This document shows, in pieces, positions 1 to 9,188 of a stretch of 64,000 nucleotides of DNA. How positions within the stretch are numbered: the first letter of the stretch is position 1; the number at the start of each line of letters is the position of its first letter. A program made the translations under genes and the position numbers. The DNA is from Bacillota bacterium. Its GTDB lineage: Bacteria; Bacillota; Clostridia; Christensenellales; SZUA-584. The notes beneath the pieces are model-generated. The model saw only the letters and a list, made by a program, of their open reading frames with translations, was not told the DNA's origin and did no database searches. Location of the stretch: positions 1 to 64,000 of the forward strand of contig JAEXTV010000023.1 of the NCBI GenBank assembly GCA_023406895.1. Direction: 5' to 3'.

Positions 1-95
1 AACCTTCATCATTTTAACATCGGAGGTTTTTTTCTTAAAGCTAAAGCTAACTCCCTCCACCGGCAGAGGCCGGTGGTTTATTTGGTTTTGTCCGC
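1..95. mobile_element. IS200/IS605-like element end (fragment)
   Basis: A perfect 8-bp hairpin (CCACCGGC, loop AGAG, GCCGGTGG, 57-76) is preceded by the string CTTAAAGCTAAAGCTAACTC. The same arrangement (ctttaagctaaagc ... aactc, then a CACCAGC/GCTGGTG hairpin) recurs at 24165-24206. Subterminal hairpins of this kind are typical of IS200/IS605-family ends. No transposase is visible and the rest would lie left of the window, so the family is inferred from the two similar ends. Confidence 0.4.
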
Positions 96-124
96 TTTCG
101 CTCCCAAAACCACACTAAAGTGTA

Positions 125-160
125 CAAGAAAAGCGCACTGCTTATCAGCACAGTGCGCCT
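125..160 (-). terminator. Intrinsic terminator, minus strand
   Basis: GCGCACTG (133-140) and CAGTGCGC (151-158) form an 8-bp stem. On the minus strand it is followed by a U-rich run. It would end transcripts from the GGDEF/HD-GYP gene or from the small reading frame at 198-323. Confidence 0.6.
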
Positions 161-197
161 TCTTAATCTGCTTTATGCTATTTGCACTTTTCGACGA

Positions 198-323
198 TCA
201 ATACTTGCCGAAATCGTCGTCCCCAAGCGAAATGCCCCGGTGATTACCGCCTGCTTCTCTCAGGCTTTTCGTTTCGGTGCCGCGCAGTGCCCCCTCAACA
301 TAAGCAAAAAAACTTTTAGGCAA
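198..323 (-). CDS. Possible 41-residue small protein
   Basis: A reading frame from TTG at 323 to TGA at 198-200 encodes a 41-residue peptide. It ends in GISLGDDDFGKY, with GC-rich third positions like the real genes around it. It lies just upstream of the terminator at 125-160 and downstream of the GGDEF/HD-GYP gene on the same strand. No Shine-Dalgarno sequence is seen before the TTG, and no family is recognised. It could be the tail of a decayed gene rather than a functional small protein. Confidence 0.28.
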   Translation of the reverse strand: MPKSFFAYVEGALRGTETKSLREAGGNHRGISLGDDDFGKY

Positions 324-422
324 ATGTTAAAAAAGTATTAACGCGGATTGTCATGCGGCATGCGTCATTAAAATGCGATAGAGCTTCTTTATCACTCGAT
401 TGTTCTGTTGACATTTAAGAAA

Positions 423-3400
423 TTACTGGCATGGCTCGCCGAGCTTTAAAAACGCCTCCACCACAACCGGGTCGAATTGTGTGCCGCTCAAGGCCGAAAT
501 CTCCTCAATCGCTTGTTTGCTTGATTTCCTTTGGCGGTATGGCCGTTCGTTCGTCATGGCTTCATAGGCATCTGCCACCGCGAGTATACGTGCCATCATC
601 GGTATGCTGCCGCCTTTGAGTCCATTTGGATAGCCAGTACCGTCGTAGCGTTCGTGATGGGCCAGTACTGTTTTGGCGATATAAGCCATTTCCGTGGACG
701 CGGAGAGTATGCGAAACCCCACCTCGGGGTGACGCTTCATGTCTACCCATTCCTCATCGGTCAGTACATCCGGCTTGCTGAAAATCACCGAATTGACCGC
801 AATTTTTCCGATATCGTGCATGCGTCCAACAAGATTCATCTCATCGATTTCCCGTTCTGAAAACCCCATCGCTTTGGCGATTTTCATACAGATCTGGCTG
901 ACATGACGGCAGTGCAGCCGTTCGCGCTCGTATTTCTCATGCAGTGTCTGCAGGATGGTGTTGATGGAGCTAAAGCGCATTCTCGGGCTCTCCGAGCTCT
1001 TGTTGCGGTACATAAAGGCTTCAGCCTTTCTCAGAATCACGTTAAGGCTTTCTTCAAGGTACTTCTTCGTGCCCCAACCCACCGAAATGGAACAATCGAT
1101 CGCAGACACACTGCTTTTTGACGATAATATTTTGATTTCAGCGCAGACTTTCTGTGCCGTGATTTCATCCGCACCGGGCATTAGTATCAAAAATTCGTCA
1201 CCGCCCGACCTGATCACAATATCTTTTGACCGGCATGCCTTTTGCAGCACCGATGCCATGCGCATCAGCAGCTTGTCGCCCGCGCTGTGCCCGAACGCAT
1301 CGTTGGCCAGCTTCAAACCGTTCACATCGCAGTTGATCACCGATAGCGGCAGGTTTTGTTCGGTATCAATCTTCTTCACAATCTGCTCAAAATAACGTCT
1401 GTTGTAAACACCCGTGAGCGCATCGTGATAAACGAGATAATCGATGCGCCTTTGTTTTTTCTTTTCCTCGGTGATATCGCGTATCACCGTCACCGTGCCG
1501 ATGATCTGACCGTTTGAGTCTTTGATCGGAGATACGGTATAGGCGATAGACACGGTCTTCGCGTCCCGGCACAACAGTTCAACGCCGCGCGAATGTGACA
1601 CGGTTCTTCCCGTCGCCAGCGTTTTGTCAATCAGGCTGGGCCTTATACCGTCACCTCTGTCAACCATCTTCACCACGTCTTCAAACAGCAACCCCTGTGC
1701 TTTGCTGCATTCAAATCCCGAAATCTGTTCGAACACCTTATTCACAGCGGTGATGCAGCCCGTATTGTCTGTCACCACCACGCCCTCGCCCATCGACTGA
1801 AGCGTAATACTCAGCAGCTCTTTTTCAGCTTTCAACGCGGCTTTTGCGTTTTCATTTTCGGTGACATCCCTGTTGATCATGATTGCCGCCTGAATCTGCC
1901 CGTTCTCATCGGTGACAGGGGCCGTGCTGTTGATGATGACCCGTCTGCCGCCGCTCAGCGTCTCTATCTCAAGCATCTCCTCATGGATGGTCTCGCCTTT
2001 GGTCAGCGTTTTGGCAAGCGCCCATTCGCCTTGTTTGAGTCTCTTTCCCGTGGGATAGTGACGAATCTTTGTCACCGCGTCCGCGCTTTTCAGTTTGCCT
2101 TCCCATATGCGTTCCCCGGCGGGATTGGCTCTCACAATGCGCCCCTCTTTATCGGCCACCCACAGGCCGACAGGCAGCAGATCAAATATCTTATTCAGTT
2201 GTCTCTCGCTGGCTTCGAGCGCCTGCTCAATGTGTTTTCGTTCTGTGATGTCCCATATCGATCCCACCATTCGTACAGGAGACCCCGATTGGTCTTTCAC
2301 CACCATGCCTGTTTTTCTGACATGCTTAACGGTTCCGTCCGCACACACAACGCGGTATTCGAGCGTGCAGCCGATTTTTGAATCAGCCGCCTGATGAAAT
2401 GTATCGATCACGCTCTGGTCGTCGGGATGCACAAGAGAATCCCAGGGCTTGTATGTACCGCCAAGCGAATCGTCTTCCAATGAAAATATCTTTTTGGCCG
2501 TCTCATCCAGATAAATCATGTCGCTCTCATAATCGTATTCCCAAAAACCCACGCTGCTCGCAGCGGAGGCCATGTTCAGGCGCTGTACCGTCAGCTCGTG
2601 GGCCTGCTTGGCAAGCGTCAGCTCGTCGATATGGCGCTTGAGGCTCTGTATCAAGGCTGACCTTTCAATTATCGCCGCCATTAAATCGGCAAAAACCTTG
2701 ACCACAGACGTTTCCGATGCATTGAGCTCACCGGATAGAATCACAAACACGCCGAACATCGATCCGTTTACAATCAGCGGCGCTGCAATGCCTTTGGGCT
2801 GGCACCTGAGCCCAGACGCCTCAATCGCCTCAGGCAGCAATTCAAAATCATCGATATATATCACGTTCTTTTGCCGGGCAGCCTGCAGAAAAGCGCCGCT
2901 CAGCACAAAGCATGATTCCTCACAATAAACGCGCGGCGCGTCTGCCACACTTAAATATGTTTTATGAATGGCCAAATCGCCGCCCGTCAGCAGCAGCATA
3001 CATTCAAAGCCGTTCTGTTTCAGCACGTGTGCCGCTGCGTCAAACAGCTTTGCGGTGTCGAAAGCGCCCGCCATCTCATTGGCCGCAATGCTCAATGTGT
3101 TTTGCAGCATCTGTGCATGCATGTTTGGGGTCATATCCGAAAAGATAATGCCAAAGCGGTTCTCACCCCAGGGCGTTATGGACAGCCACATATGCCGCCC
3201 CAACTCCGGGATATAGCGTTCGAGCTGACGCGGTTTCCCGCTCGAAACAACTTGAGCCACATCATCCAGCAGAGGCACCTTGCCTTTATACAGATGGCTT
3301 GCGAGCCTGCCCGCCACCTGTTCACGCCTGAGACGCAGAATCTTTTCGCAGCTTGTATTGATATCTTCGACGATATAATCTACGGGAGCTCCGTCCTTAA

Positions 3401-3782
3401 AAATCAGCTGGTGAAAAGCCATGCCTTCCTGCATATGATTGATCAGCATGGAAAACTGGTGATCATTCGCGTCCGCGTTTGATGCGCCATGGCTGGTTCT
3501 TTCAAAAATCATCCGGTATCCGTCACAGCCGCCCGTGAGCACAGCTTTTATCGGCCGATCCGTTTCCCGCCATATGCACTGGGCGGGCTGCAACGCCAAA
3601 TGGCGGGTGAAGATATCCTCTCCCCGCGTGTCAAAAAGCGTATCAAAATGTGTACCTGCCGGAACCTTTTCCAAACTGAATTCTTCTAAAAAGGCGAAGC
3701 TGCAATCCAGAATCTTTTTGTCGGCACCGATAACAAGCACAATACCGCTGCTTAAAATTGAGTATAATTCCGATTCAATCAA
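423..3782 (-). CDS. PAS/GAF sensor with GGDEF and HD-GYP domains (c-di-GMP turnover)
   Basis: A 1119-residue signalling protein without membrane segments. The N-terminal two thirds hold several PAS-type modules and a GAF-like stretch (about residues 235-390), judged from repeated PAS/PAC signatures such as GSIWDITERK and GTVTVIRDITEEKK. A GGDEF domain follows, with an intact GGDEF motif (860-864) and an allosteric I-site RSKD five residues before it (851-854). The HD-GYP domain has the HD pair (about 989-990) and GYP (about 1050-1052). Both cyclic-di-GMP synthesis and hydrolysis therefore look possible; which dominates cannot be read from sequence. The start is TTG at 3782, with AAGGAG seven bases upstream. 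It is a single gene with no partner beside it. Confidence 0.9.
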   Translation of the reverse strand: MIESELYSILSSGIVLVIGADKKILDCSFAFLEEFSLEKVPAGTHFDTLFDTRGEDIFTRHLALQPAQCIWRETDRPIKAVLTGGCDGYRMIFERTSHGASNADANDHQFSMLINHMQEGMAFHQLIFKDGAPVDYIVEDINTSCEKILRLRREQVAGRLASHLYKGKVPLLDDVAQVVSSGKPRQLERYIPELGRHMWLSITPWGENRFGIIFSDMTPNMHAQMLQNTLSIAANEMAGAFDTAKLFDAAAHVLKQNGFECMLLLTGGDLAIHKTYLSVADAPRVYCEESCFVLSGAFLQAARQKNVIYIDDFELLPEAIEASGLRCQPKGIAAPLIVNGSMFGVFVILSGELNASETSVVKVFADLMAAIIERSALIQSLKRHIDELTLAKQAHELTVQRLNMASAASSVGFWEYDYESDMIYLDETAKKIFSLEDDSLGGTYKPWDSLVHPDDQSVIDTFHQAADSKIGCTLEYRVVCADGTVKHVRKTGMVVKDQSGSPVRMVGSIWDITERKHIEQALEASERQLNKIFDLLPVGLWVADKEGRIVRANPAGERIWEGKLKSADAVTKIRHYPTGKRLKQGEWALAKTLTKGETIHEEMLEIETLSGGRRVIINSTAPVTDENGQIQAAIMINRDVTENENAKAALKAEKELLSITLQSMGEGVVVTDNTGCITAVNKVFEQISGFECSKAQGLLFEDVVKMVDRGDGIRPSLIDKTLATGRTVSHSRGVELLCRDAKTVSIAYTVSPIKDSNGQIIGTVTVIRDITEEKKKQRRIDYLVYHDALTGVYNRRYFEQIVKKIDTEQNLPLSVINCDVNGLKLANDAFGHSAGDKLLMRMASVLQKACRSKDIVIRSGGDEFLILMPGADEITAQKVCAEIKILSSKSSVSAIDCSISVGWGTKKYLEESLNVILRKAEAFMYRNKSSESPRMRFSSINTILQTLHEKYERERLHCRHVSQICMKIAKAMGFSEREIDEMNLVGRMHDIGKIAVNSVIFSKPDVLTDEEWVDMKRHPEVGFRILSASTEMAYIAKTVLAHHERYDGTGYPNGLKGGSIPMMARILAVADAYEAMTNERPYRQRKSSKQAIEEISALSGTQFDPVVVEAFLKLGEPCQ

Positions 3783-3942
3783 TCCGGTGCTCCTTATACC
3801 CCATTATCCACAACCTGCAAACACCGCCGCACCAGCATGAAGCATTTTTTTCTAGTTCTGGACTGTTGATGCAACTAGTAATCTTATCGTCTTATTTGGT
3901 TTTTTATTTAGCGATTAACTGTTTTTTAAGGTAAATCTTGTT

Positions 3943-4776
3943 CTATAGACGGGATGCAGGGGCTTTTTTGATGTGCTTTAACAGGAAAAACAGCAAAAAC
4001 GCGATGAGGTTCACAACAACAACCGCCGCACCTGCCGGTACCGACCAGACAAACGAGATAACAATACCGATGACAAAGCAGACGACGGATAAAATGGCGG
4101 CGCTGATCACCACGCTTTTAAAGCTTTTAAAAACACGCATCGACGTGAGCGCCGGAAATATAATGAGGCTTGATATCAGCATCGCGCCCATCATGCGCAT
4201 ACCCACCACGATAATCAGCGCTGTGAGCATCGCAATGAGCATGTTATAGCGCCCGGCCTTCGTCCCCGTGGCTTTGGCAAAGCTCTCGTCAAATGTGACG
4301 GCGAATATTTTATTATAGAACAACACATAGAGCACCAGCACGACAACGGATACGCACGCGCTTAAAACCACATCGCCTTCACTCATCGCGAGTATGCTGC
4401 CGAACATGTAGTTGTACACGTCCACATTCATGCCGGTCGTCAGCGATACGACGATAATGCCGATGGCAATGGCGCTGCTCGATATAATCGCGATGGCCGC
4501 GTCGCCTTTTATGATACTGTTTTCACCGAGGCGCATAAGCAGAAACGCTGTGAGTGCCACCACGGGCAGTGAGACCTCGAGCGGGGCCACATTCAGCGCA
4601 AGCGAAACCGAGAGCGCGCCAAACCCCACATGAGACAGCCCATCCCCAATCATTGAATAGCGTTTAAGCACCAGACTGACGCCGAGCAGCGCGGCACAAA
4701 GCGCCACAAGCACGCCGACGATCAGCGCCCGCACGATAAACGTATAGGATAAAAGCTCCGTGAGCCATTCAAACAT
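3943..4776 (-). CDS. znuB: Zinc/manganese ABC transporter permease (ZnuB/MntB type)
   Basis: A 277-residue ABC-3 family integral membrane protein with about eight hydrophobic segments, including the family stretch SMIGDGLSHVGFGAL near residue 41. It forms the membrane channel for metal import together with the ATPase and the binding lipoprotein encoded upstream. The start overlaps the end of znuC by 8 bp, so the two are translationally coupled. It is the last gene of the zur-znuA-znuC-znuB operon. Zinc is inferred from the linked Fur-family regulator; manganese or iron cannot be excluded. Confidence 0.88.
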   Translation of the reverse strand: MFEWLTELLSYTFIVRALIVGVLVALCAALLGVSLVLKRYSMIGDGLSHVGFGALSVSLALNVAPLEVSLPVVALTAFLLMRLGENSIIKGDAAIAIISSSAIAIGIIVVSLTTGMNVDVYNYMFGSILAMSEGDVVLSACVSVVVLVLYVLFYNKIFAVTFDESFAKATGTKAGRYNMLIAMLTALIIVVGMRMMGAMLISSLIIFPALTSMRVFKSFKSVVISAAILSVVCFVIGIVISFVWSVPAGAAVVVVNLIAFLLFFLLKHIKKAPASRL

Positions 4777-5467
4777 CGCAAAAGTCCCCCATCATCCTCC
4801 GGCCTATCGGTGTGGCCAAATAATCCTGCGTGGAACCAAAAAACGCGCTTTGCATCGCCATGTGTAGAATCCGGTTTCCGTACTGCACCGCGCTTCTGAT
4901 GTCGTGAGACACCATCAACACGGTAATGCCGGTTTGATTCAGCTCTTTGATCAGCGCGTAGAGCTCTGCCGTAATGACGGGATCGAGCCCGGCCACCGGT
5001 TCATCGAGCAGCAGCAGCTTTTTGGTGGCACAGAGCGCACGAGCCAGCAGCACACGCTGCTGCTGGCCGCCCGACAGCTCACGATAGCATTTCTTCTGAA
5101 TATCACCAATGCCGAGAAGCGCCATATTATCCTGCGCACGGATCTTGTCCTCTTTTCCGAAAAACGCAAACCCGCGGCGCAGGCATCCCGAAAGCACCAC
5201 CTCATAGACGCTCGCCGGAAAATCTCTCTGTGCCATCGTCTGCTGCGGCAGATAACCGATTTCATGCCGGGCAATACCGTCAAAGGTAATTTTCCCGCCC
5301 ACCGGTTTTAAGAGGCCCAACAAGCCTTTGATCAGCGTGCTTTTGCCGCTGCCGTTTTCACCGACGATGCACAGATAATCGCCCGGCTCCACATCAAAGC
5401 TGATGGCATCCACAGCCGTCTGTCCGTCATATTTCATGGTCACGTTCTCGCAGTGAATCAGCGCCAT
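4769..5467 (-). CDS. znuC: Zinc-type ABC transporter ATP-binding protein
   Basis: A 232-residue ABC ATPase. Walker A is GENGSGKST (about residues 36-44), the signature is LSGGQQQR, and Walker B is LLLLDEP. A switch histidine lies in MVSHD. It energises metal import by the neighbouring permease. It lies 4 bases after znuA and overlaps znuB by 8 bp. Sequence type and position both match ZnuC/MntA-class ATPases. Confidence 0.9.
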   Translation of the reverse strand: MALIHCENVTMKYDGQTAVDAISFDVEPGDYLCIVGENGSGKSTLIKGLLGLLKPVGGKITFDGIARHEIGYLPQQTMAQRDFPASVYEVVLSGCLRRGFAFFGKEDKIRAQDNMALLGIGDIQKKCYRELSGGQQQRVLLARALCATKKLLLLDEPVAGLDPVITAELYALIKELNQTGITVLMVSHDIRSAVQYGNRILHMAMQSAFFGSTQDYLATPIGRRMMGDFCDV

Positions 5468-5471
5468 CTTT

Positions 5472-6428
5472 TTATTTTAGCCCCTTCTTTAAGTTCTCAA
5501 GGTTGCCCTGCATCAATTGTAAATAGGTCACGCCCGCGTTAAAGTCGTCCCGCGTCACGTTGTGGCATGAATGCAGCAGCAGCATCTCCGTGCCCGTCTG
5601 CTCACAGACGGCTTTGGCCACTGCCTGATTGCTGAGCTCGATATAATAGACATATTTAATGCCGCTCTCTTTCACCGTATCGATTAGATACGCAAGCGTG
5701 CCGGCGCTGACCTCAGATTCGCTGCTGCAGCCGCTGAATGCCGCGCGGTAATCAAGGCCGAATTCTTCCGTCAGATACCGGAACGGAAACCGGTCAGCCA
5801 CGATCAGCAGCTTGGTCTGCGATGCATCCGCAACAGCCTGCATCTCGTTGTCCAGCTCGCTGATCTTGGCAATATAATCAGCGGCGTTCTTTTCGTACAC
5901 CGCTGCGTTCGCTCTGTCGGCTTTTTTCAGCGCGTCGGCGATTTGATCAATGATGAGGATCGCGTTCTTGGGCGATGTCCAAATGTGCTCGTCATATTCA
6001 GGCCCCTCTTCGCTCTCTCCGGCTTCTTCATGCTCGCTCTGCATGCCTTCCATCGTTTCCTCTTCCACGGGTGTAACAGCGTCCATCATTCGAAGCACCG
6101 TCATATGGCTTGTATCCGTCGATTCGAGCACCTGATCGACCCATGCGTCGTTCTCGCCGCCCGAATAGATAAAGACGTCGGCTTTTTGTATCATGATGAT
6201 GTCGTCGGGCGTCGGGTCGAAGGTGTGCACCTCTGCGCCCGGATCAATCAGCATCGTCAAATTCGCATTCCCGCCCGTGATCGCGCGCGCAAAATCATAT
6301 GGCGGAAATATAGTGGTGACGATATTTAAGCCGCTGCCGTTGTTGTCCGCAGCAGAGCTGGCGGGTGCGCAGCCGAACAGCGTAACAATTAATGCTGCGA
6401 CGATGACGATGCACAATACTCTTTTCAT
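5472..6428 (-). CDS. znuA: Metal ABC transporter substrate-binding lipoprotein
   Basis: A 318-residue cluster A-I binding protein. A signal peptide ends in a lipobox (LFGCA, Cys about 20). Metal-ligand positions include His in AEVHTFDP and in DEHIW. Between them lies an acidic, Met/His-containing loop (about residues 120-146) of the type that collects zinc in ZnuA. Where classical ZnuA has a third histidine this protein reads VADRFPFRY, and it ends with HSCHN; I recall this variant from other clostridial members. It captures metal outside the membrane and hands it to ZnuB. It sits 83 bases after the Fur-type regulator gene. Confidence 0.87.
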   Translation of the reverse strand: MKRVLCIVIVAALIVTLFGCAPASSAADNNGSGLNIVTTIFPPYDFARAITGGNANLTMLIDPGAEVHTFDPTPDDIIMIQKADVFIYSGGENDAWVDQVLESTDTSHMTVLRMMDAVTPVEEETMEGMQSEHEEAGESEEGPEYDEHIWTSPKNAILIIDQIADALKKADRANAAVYEKNAADYIAKISELDNEMQAVADASQTKLLIVADRFPFRYLTEEFGLDYRAAFSGCSSESEVSAGTLAYLIDTVKESGIKYVYYIELSNQAVAKAVCEQTGTEMLLLHSCHNVTRDDFNAGVTYLQLMQGNLENLKKGLK

Positions 6429-6511
6429 TCTGTCAATCTCCTTGATTTCTGTGGCCTGAAACCGTATGCCTCCAATATAGCCAAAACGCCGTTAAACAAT
6501 AAACGGCTTTG

Positions 6512-6946
6512 TTATTTCTCCTCTTTATCATGCCTTGCCGCTTCGCACGACCGGCAAAGCCCGTATATCACCGTTTTAAACTTGTCCATGCTGAATTGAT
6601 GATGATCGAGCAGATGAGCCGTCATTTCATCGAGGTAATCGCAATGCAGATGGATAACATGTCCGCAATCGGCGCATACCAGATGATAATGGGTGGTGCA
6701 GTGATGGTCATGTGAGATGTATTGATAACAGGCACCCACGCCTTCCGTGCCCGCGTATTTCACCACGCTGCCCTCTTTCACCAGCTTATCAAGGTTCCGG
6801 TATACCGTCGTCTGGCCCACGGAAGCACCTTGGGCTTTGAGAAAACCGAATATCATATCCGCCGTCACATGCTCATCCGTGTGCTCTTTGAGACACTGAA
6901 GGATCAGCTCTCCCTGACGGGTATTGTATTTTCCTTTACTGTCCAC
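6512..6946 (-). CDS. zur: Fur-family metal regulator, likely Zur
   Basis: A 144-residue Fur-family repressor. It has an N-terminal winged helix, the metal-binding stretch SHDHHCTTHYH, and two CxxC pairs (CADC and CRSC) that form the structural zinc site. The start is GTG at 6946, with GAGGTGAG seven bases upstream. It heads the znuACB operon on the same strand, so it probably represses zinc uptake and its own synthesis when zinc is plentiful. PerR or Fur function is possible in principle, but the linked znu-type importer favours Zur. Confidence 0.82.
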   Translation of the reverse strand: MDSKGKYNTRQGELILQCLKEHTDEHVTADMIFGFLKAQGASVGQTTVYRNLDKLVKEGSVVKYAGTEGVGACYQYISHDHHCTTHYHLVCADCGHVIHLHCDYLDEMTAHLLDHHQFSMDKFKTVIYGLCRSCEAARHDKEEK

Positions 6947-6965
6947 GCCACACTCACCTCAATCC

Positions 6966-7019
6966 GAAAACGGTTTTCATTTTCATATTAAGTTTACGCA
7001 TTGTGATGTCGTTTGTCAA
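6966..7019 (-). promoter_or_regulatory. Promoter of the zur-znuACB operon with candidate operator
   Basis: On the minus strand TTGACA (7014-7019) and TAAACT (6991-6996) are 17 bp apart. Just downstream, GAAAAC-G-GTTTTC (6966-6978) is a palindrome between the start point and the zur ribosome binding site. Its role as a Zur site is a guess; it does not match the Bacillus Zur box. Confidence 0.5.
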
Positions 7020-7123
7020 TATGAACCAGATTAATATTTATTCGGTCTAAAATCTGCCATAGGCTATTTATGATGTGTGTGCGTCATGTTATAATATCGG
7101 AAAATATGGTTGAGGAGGCTTTC

Positions 7124-7588
7124 ATGAAGACAATCGTGATATATGACTCCGTTTTCGGCAATACCGCCAAGATCGCTGATGAGATTGCCAAAGCCACGGG
7201 CGGTGCCCTGTTCAAGATCACCGATATTTGCGCGGCGGATTTGGGCGATGCCACACATGTGTTTTTAGGCTCTCCCACCCGCGCGTTCCGCCCCACACCC
7301 GCCGTGACAGCATGGCTTAAAAAGCTGCCAGCCGGTACGCTCAAAGGAAAACACGCGGCCGCGTTTGATACGCGAGCAATCATGGACACAGTGGATTCCG
7401 CTATGCTCAAAAGAATGGTGAAATGGTTTGGCTACGCCGCAGAGAAAATTCAAAAAGAGCTGATTAAAAAGGGTGCTTTTGTCCACACCGACCCCACCGG
7501 CTTTTACGTCCTTGAATCCGAAGGCCCGCTCAAAGACGGTGAGCTCAAGCGTGCCGCCGAATGGGCTGAAAGGACCATAAAAGAATGA
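7124..7588 (+). CDS. Flavodoxin family protein
   Basis: A 154-residue single-domain flavodoxin-like electron carrier. The FMN phosphate-binding loop near the N-terminus reads YDSVFGNTAKIA, and GSPTRAF follows at about residue 50 in the place of the usual second flavin loop. The start is the ATG at 7124, with GAGGAGG just upstream; a longer frame to 7070 would run through the promoter (TATAAT at 7090-7095). The stop overlaps the next gene by 4 bp (ATGA), so the two are co-translated. The redox partner is unknown. Confidence 0.82.
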   Translation: MKTIVIYDSVFGNTAKIADEIAKATGGALFKITDICAADLGDATHVFLGSPTRAFRPTPAVTAWLKKLPAGTLKGKHAAAFDTRAIMDTVDSAMLKRMVKWFGYAAEKIQKELIKKGAFVHTDPTGFYVLESEGPLKDGELKRAAEWAERTIKE

Positions 7589-7839
7589 GCGATATTGAAA
7601 ATCTGCCCGGCATCGGACCCGTGCTTGCGGGCCGTCTTAAAGAAGCGGGCATCACATGTGTGGAGGAATTGATGGCAACGGACGTGAAGCCCGCGTTTCT
7701 GCGCGTCCGCACGCTTTACCCCGACGCCTGCCTGATGAGCCTGTATGCACTGGCGGGTGCCGCGCAAGGCAAGCAGCGCGGGCTGCTGACAGCCGAGGAA
7801 AAAGCGGATCTGAAAGCGTTTTTTCACTCCCTTTCATAG
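7585..7839 (+). CDS. TfoX C-terminal domain protein
   Basis: An 84-residue protein matching the stand-alone TfoX/Sxy C-terminal domain. It has a helix-hairpin-helix-like start (LPGIGPVLAGRLKEAGI) followed by the EELMATDVKPAFLRVR pattern. This domain is common as a small separate protein in Firmicutes, with no firm function; it is not the full competence regulator. The ATG overlaps the flavodoxin stop codon, and both genes share the terminator at 7995-8019. Confidence 0.72.
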   Translation: MSDIENLPGIGPVLAGRLKEAGITCVEELMATDVKPAFLRVRTLYPDACLMSLYALAGAAQGKQRGLLTAEEKADLKAFFHSLS

Positions 7840-7994
7840 CGGATTGAAATGCCTTCCGATCTTCGCGTTTGCAGGCGTCTGCTGGCACTGGAGAAGCTGT
7901 CTGAGGAGCATGACTTGCAGTTTTGTACCGCTGTCTCCTCAGACTGTTACTAATTTGTTTGGAAGTTCATAAACGGATCATGTCAACGATCTGC

Positions 7995-8019
7995 AAGGCT
8001 TCTTCAGGAGGCCTTTTTA
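7995..8019 (+). terminator. Intrinsic terminator after the flavodoxin operon
   Basis: AAGGCTTC-TTCA-GGAGGCCTT followed by a T-rich run. It overlaps the 3' end of the convergent MFS gene. The bases between 7840 and 7995 hold only an unsupported 34-codon frame. Confidence 0.55.
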
Positions 8020-9173
8020 TTTTTAAGCACGATGCGATTCAGATTTTCCGAGAGCAGCAGCAGTGTCACGAACATCACCAGCAGGAAATATGGGAAAAGA
8101 TAAATGCCGATGGATTGGGCCGCCGCACCGACGACCAGCGGCATCAGCGTGCTGCCCGTGTAAGCGCTCGCCATCTGCAGCCCCACAAGCTTTTGCGAAT
8201 CCGCTTTTCCGAAACGCGCGGGCGTTTCGTGCAGCATCGACGGAAAAATGGGCGCGCACCCAAGGCCGATCATCCCGAAGCCAATTTGCACCGCCGCGTT
8301 GCCAAGCGGCAGCAACACGGCAAGCAACCCCACCGCGATGATGAGAATGCCAAGGCGTATCAACACGGTGTTATTCAGCTTCATCGATACAAAGCCGGAC
8401 GCGAAGCGCCCCGCAGTGATTCCGAGATAATACAGCGATACCCACTGCGCCGCCGTCTCAGCTGATAGTCCTCTGATGCCGACCAGATAGCTGCTGCCCC
8501 AAAGGCCCATCGTCATCTCAAGCGAGCAGTAAACAAGAAATATGAGCATCGCCGATTTGACGCCGCGAATTTTGATTGCCCCGAACAGGCTTTTGGTGCT
8601 TTGGTTTTGCTGCCCGTCATTTTGTTCAGGCACCCTCTTCCATAACGGCAAAGCAACGAAAAGCGCCGCCACCAGCACAACCTGAACAATACCGATCGTG
8701 CCGTATCCCGTCTTCCAGCCATGCTGTTTCGCGATAAAGAGTGACATGACCATGGGGCCTGCCGATGCGCCCACCCCCCAGAAGCAGTGAAGCCAGTTCA
8801 TATGCCGCGCTTTATAGTGCAGTGCCACAAAATTGTTTAGTGCCGCATCCACAGAACCCGCACCGAGGCCGAGCGGCACCGCAAGTATGCAAATCCAAAG
8901 CACGCTGCCGGATAAAGAAATGCCGAGCAGCGCGAGCGCCGTCATCAGCACGCTGACCGTGGTAACGAGGCCCGTGCCAAAGCGCCTGATCATTCTTTCG
9001 CTGAGCAGGCTCGACACAATGGTTCCCCCTGCCGTGATCATCGAAATCACACCCGCAAATGATAACGGCGCGCCGAAATCCGCGCTCATCACCGGCCATG
9101 CCGCGCCGAGCAGCCCATCCGGCAGACCAAGACTGATGAAAGAGACATAAATAATCACCAATAAAACCGTCAT
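8004..9173 (-). CDS. MFS transporter, FucP/YbjJ-like
   Basis: A 389-residue major facilitator with about twelve hydrophobic segments. The cytoplasmic loop between segments 2 and 3 reads SERMIRRFG, and the stretch NWLHCFWGVGASAGP is typical of the FucP/YbjJ-like MFS group. The substrate is unknown. It lies 15 bases downstream of a ROK-family regulator on the same strand. Many ROK proteins control sugar genes, so a sugar or sugar-derivative transporter is a reasonable guess. Confidence 0.78.
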   Translation of the reverse strand: MTVLLVIIYVSFISLGLPDGLLGAAWPVMSADFGAPLSFAGVISMITAGGTIVSSLLSERMIRRFGTGLVTTVSVLMTALALLGISLSGSVLWICILAVPLGLGAGSVDAALNNFVALHYKARHMNWLHCFWGVGASAGPMVMSLFIAKQHGWKTGYGTIGIVQVVLVAALFVALPLWKRVPEQNDGQQNQSTKSLFGAIKIRGVKSAMLIFLVYCSLEMTMGLWGSSYLVGIRGLSAETAAQWVSLYYLGITAGRFASGFVSMKLNNTVLIRLGILIIAVGLLAVLLPLGNAAVQIGFGMIGLGCAPIFPSMLHETPARFGKADSQKLVGLQMASAYTGSTLMPLVVGAAAQSIGIYLFPYFLLVMFVTLLLLSENLNRIVLKNKKAS

Positions 9174-9188
9174 AATGAATTGCCTTTC

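Noticed and set aside
7849..7953. 34-codon frame after the TfoX-C gene
   Set aside because: No ribosome site and no family; the sequence mostly reflects a 10-bp inverted repeat (GTCTGAGGAG/CTCCTCAGAC).
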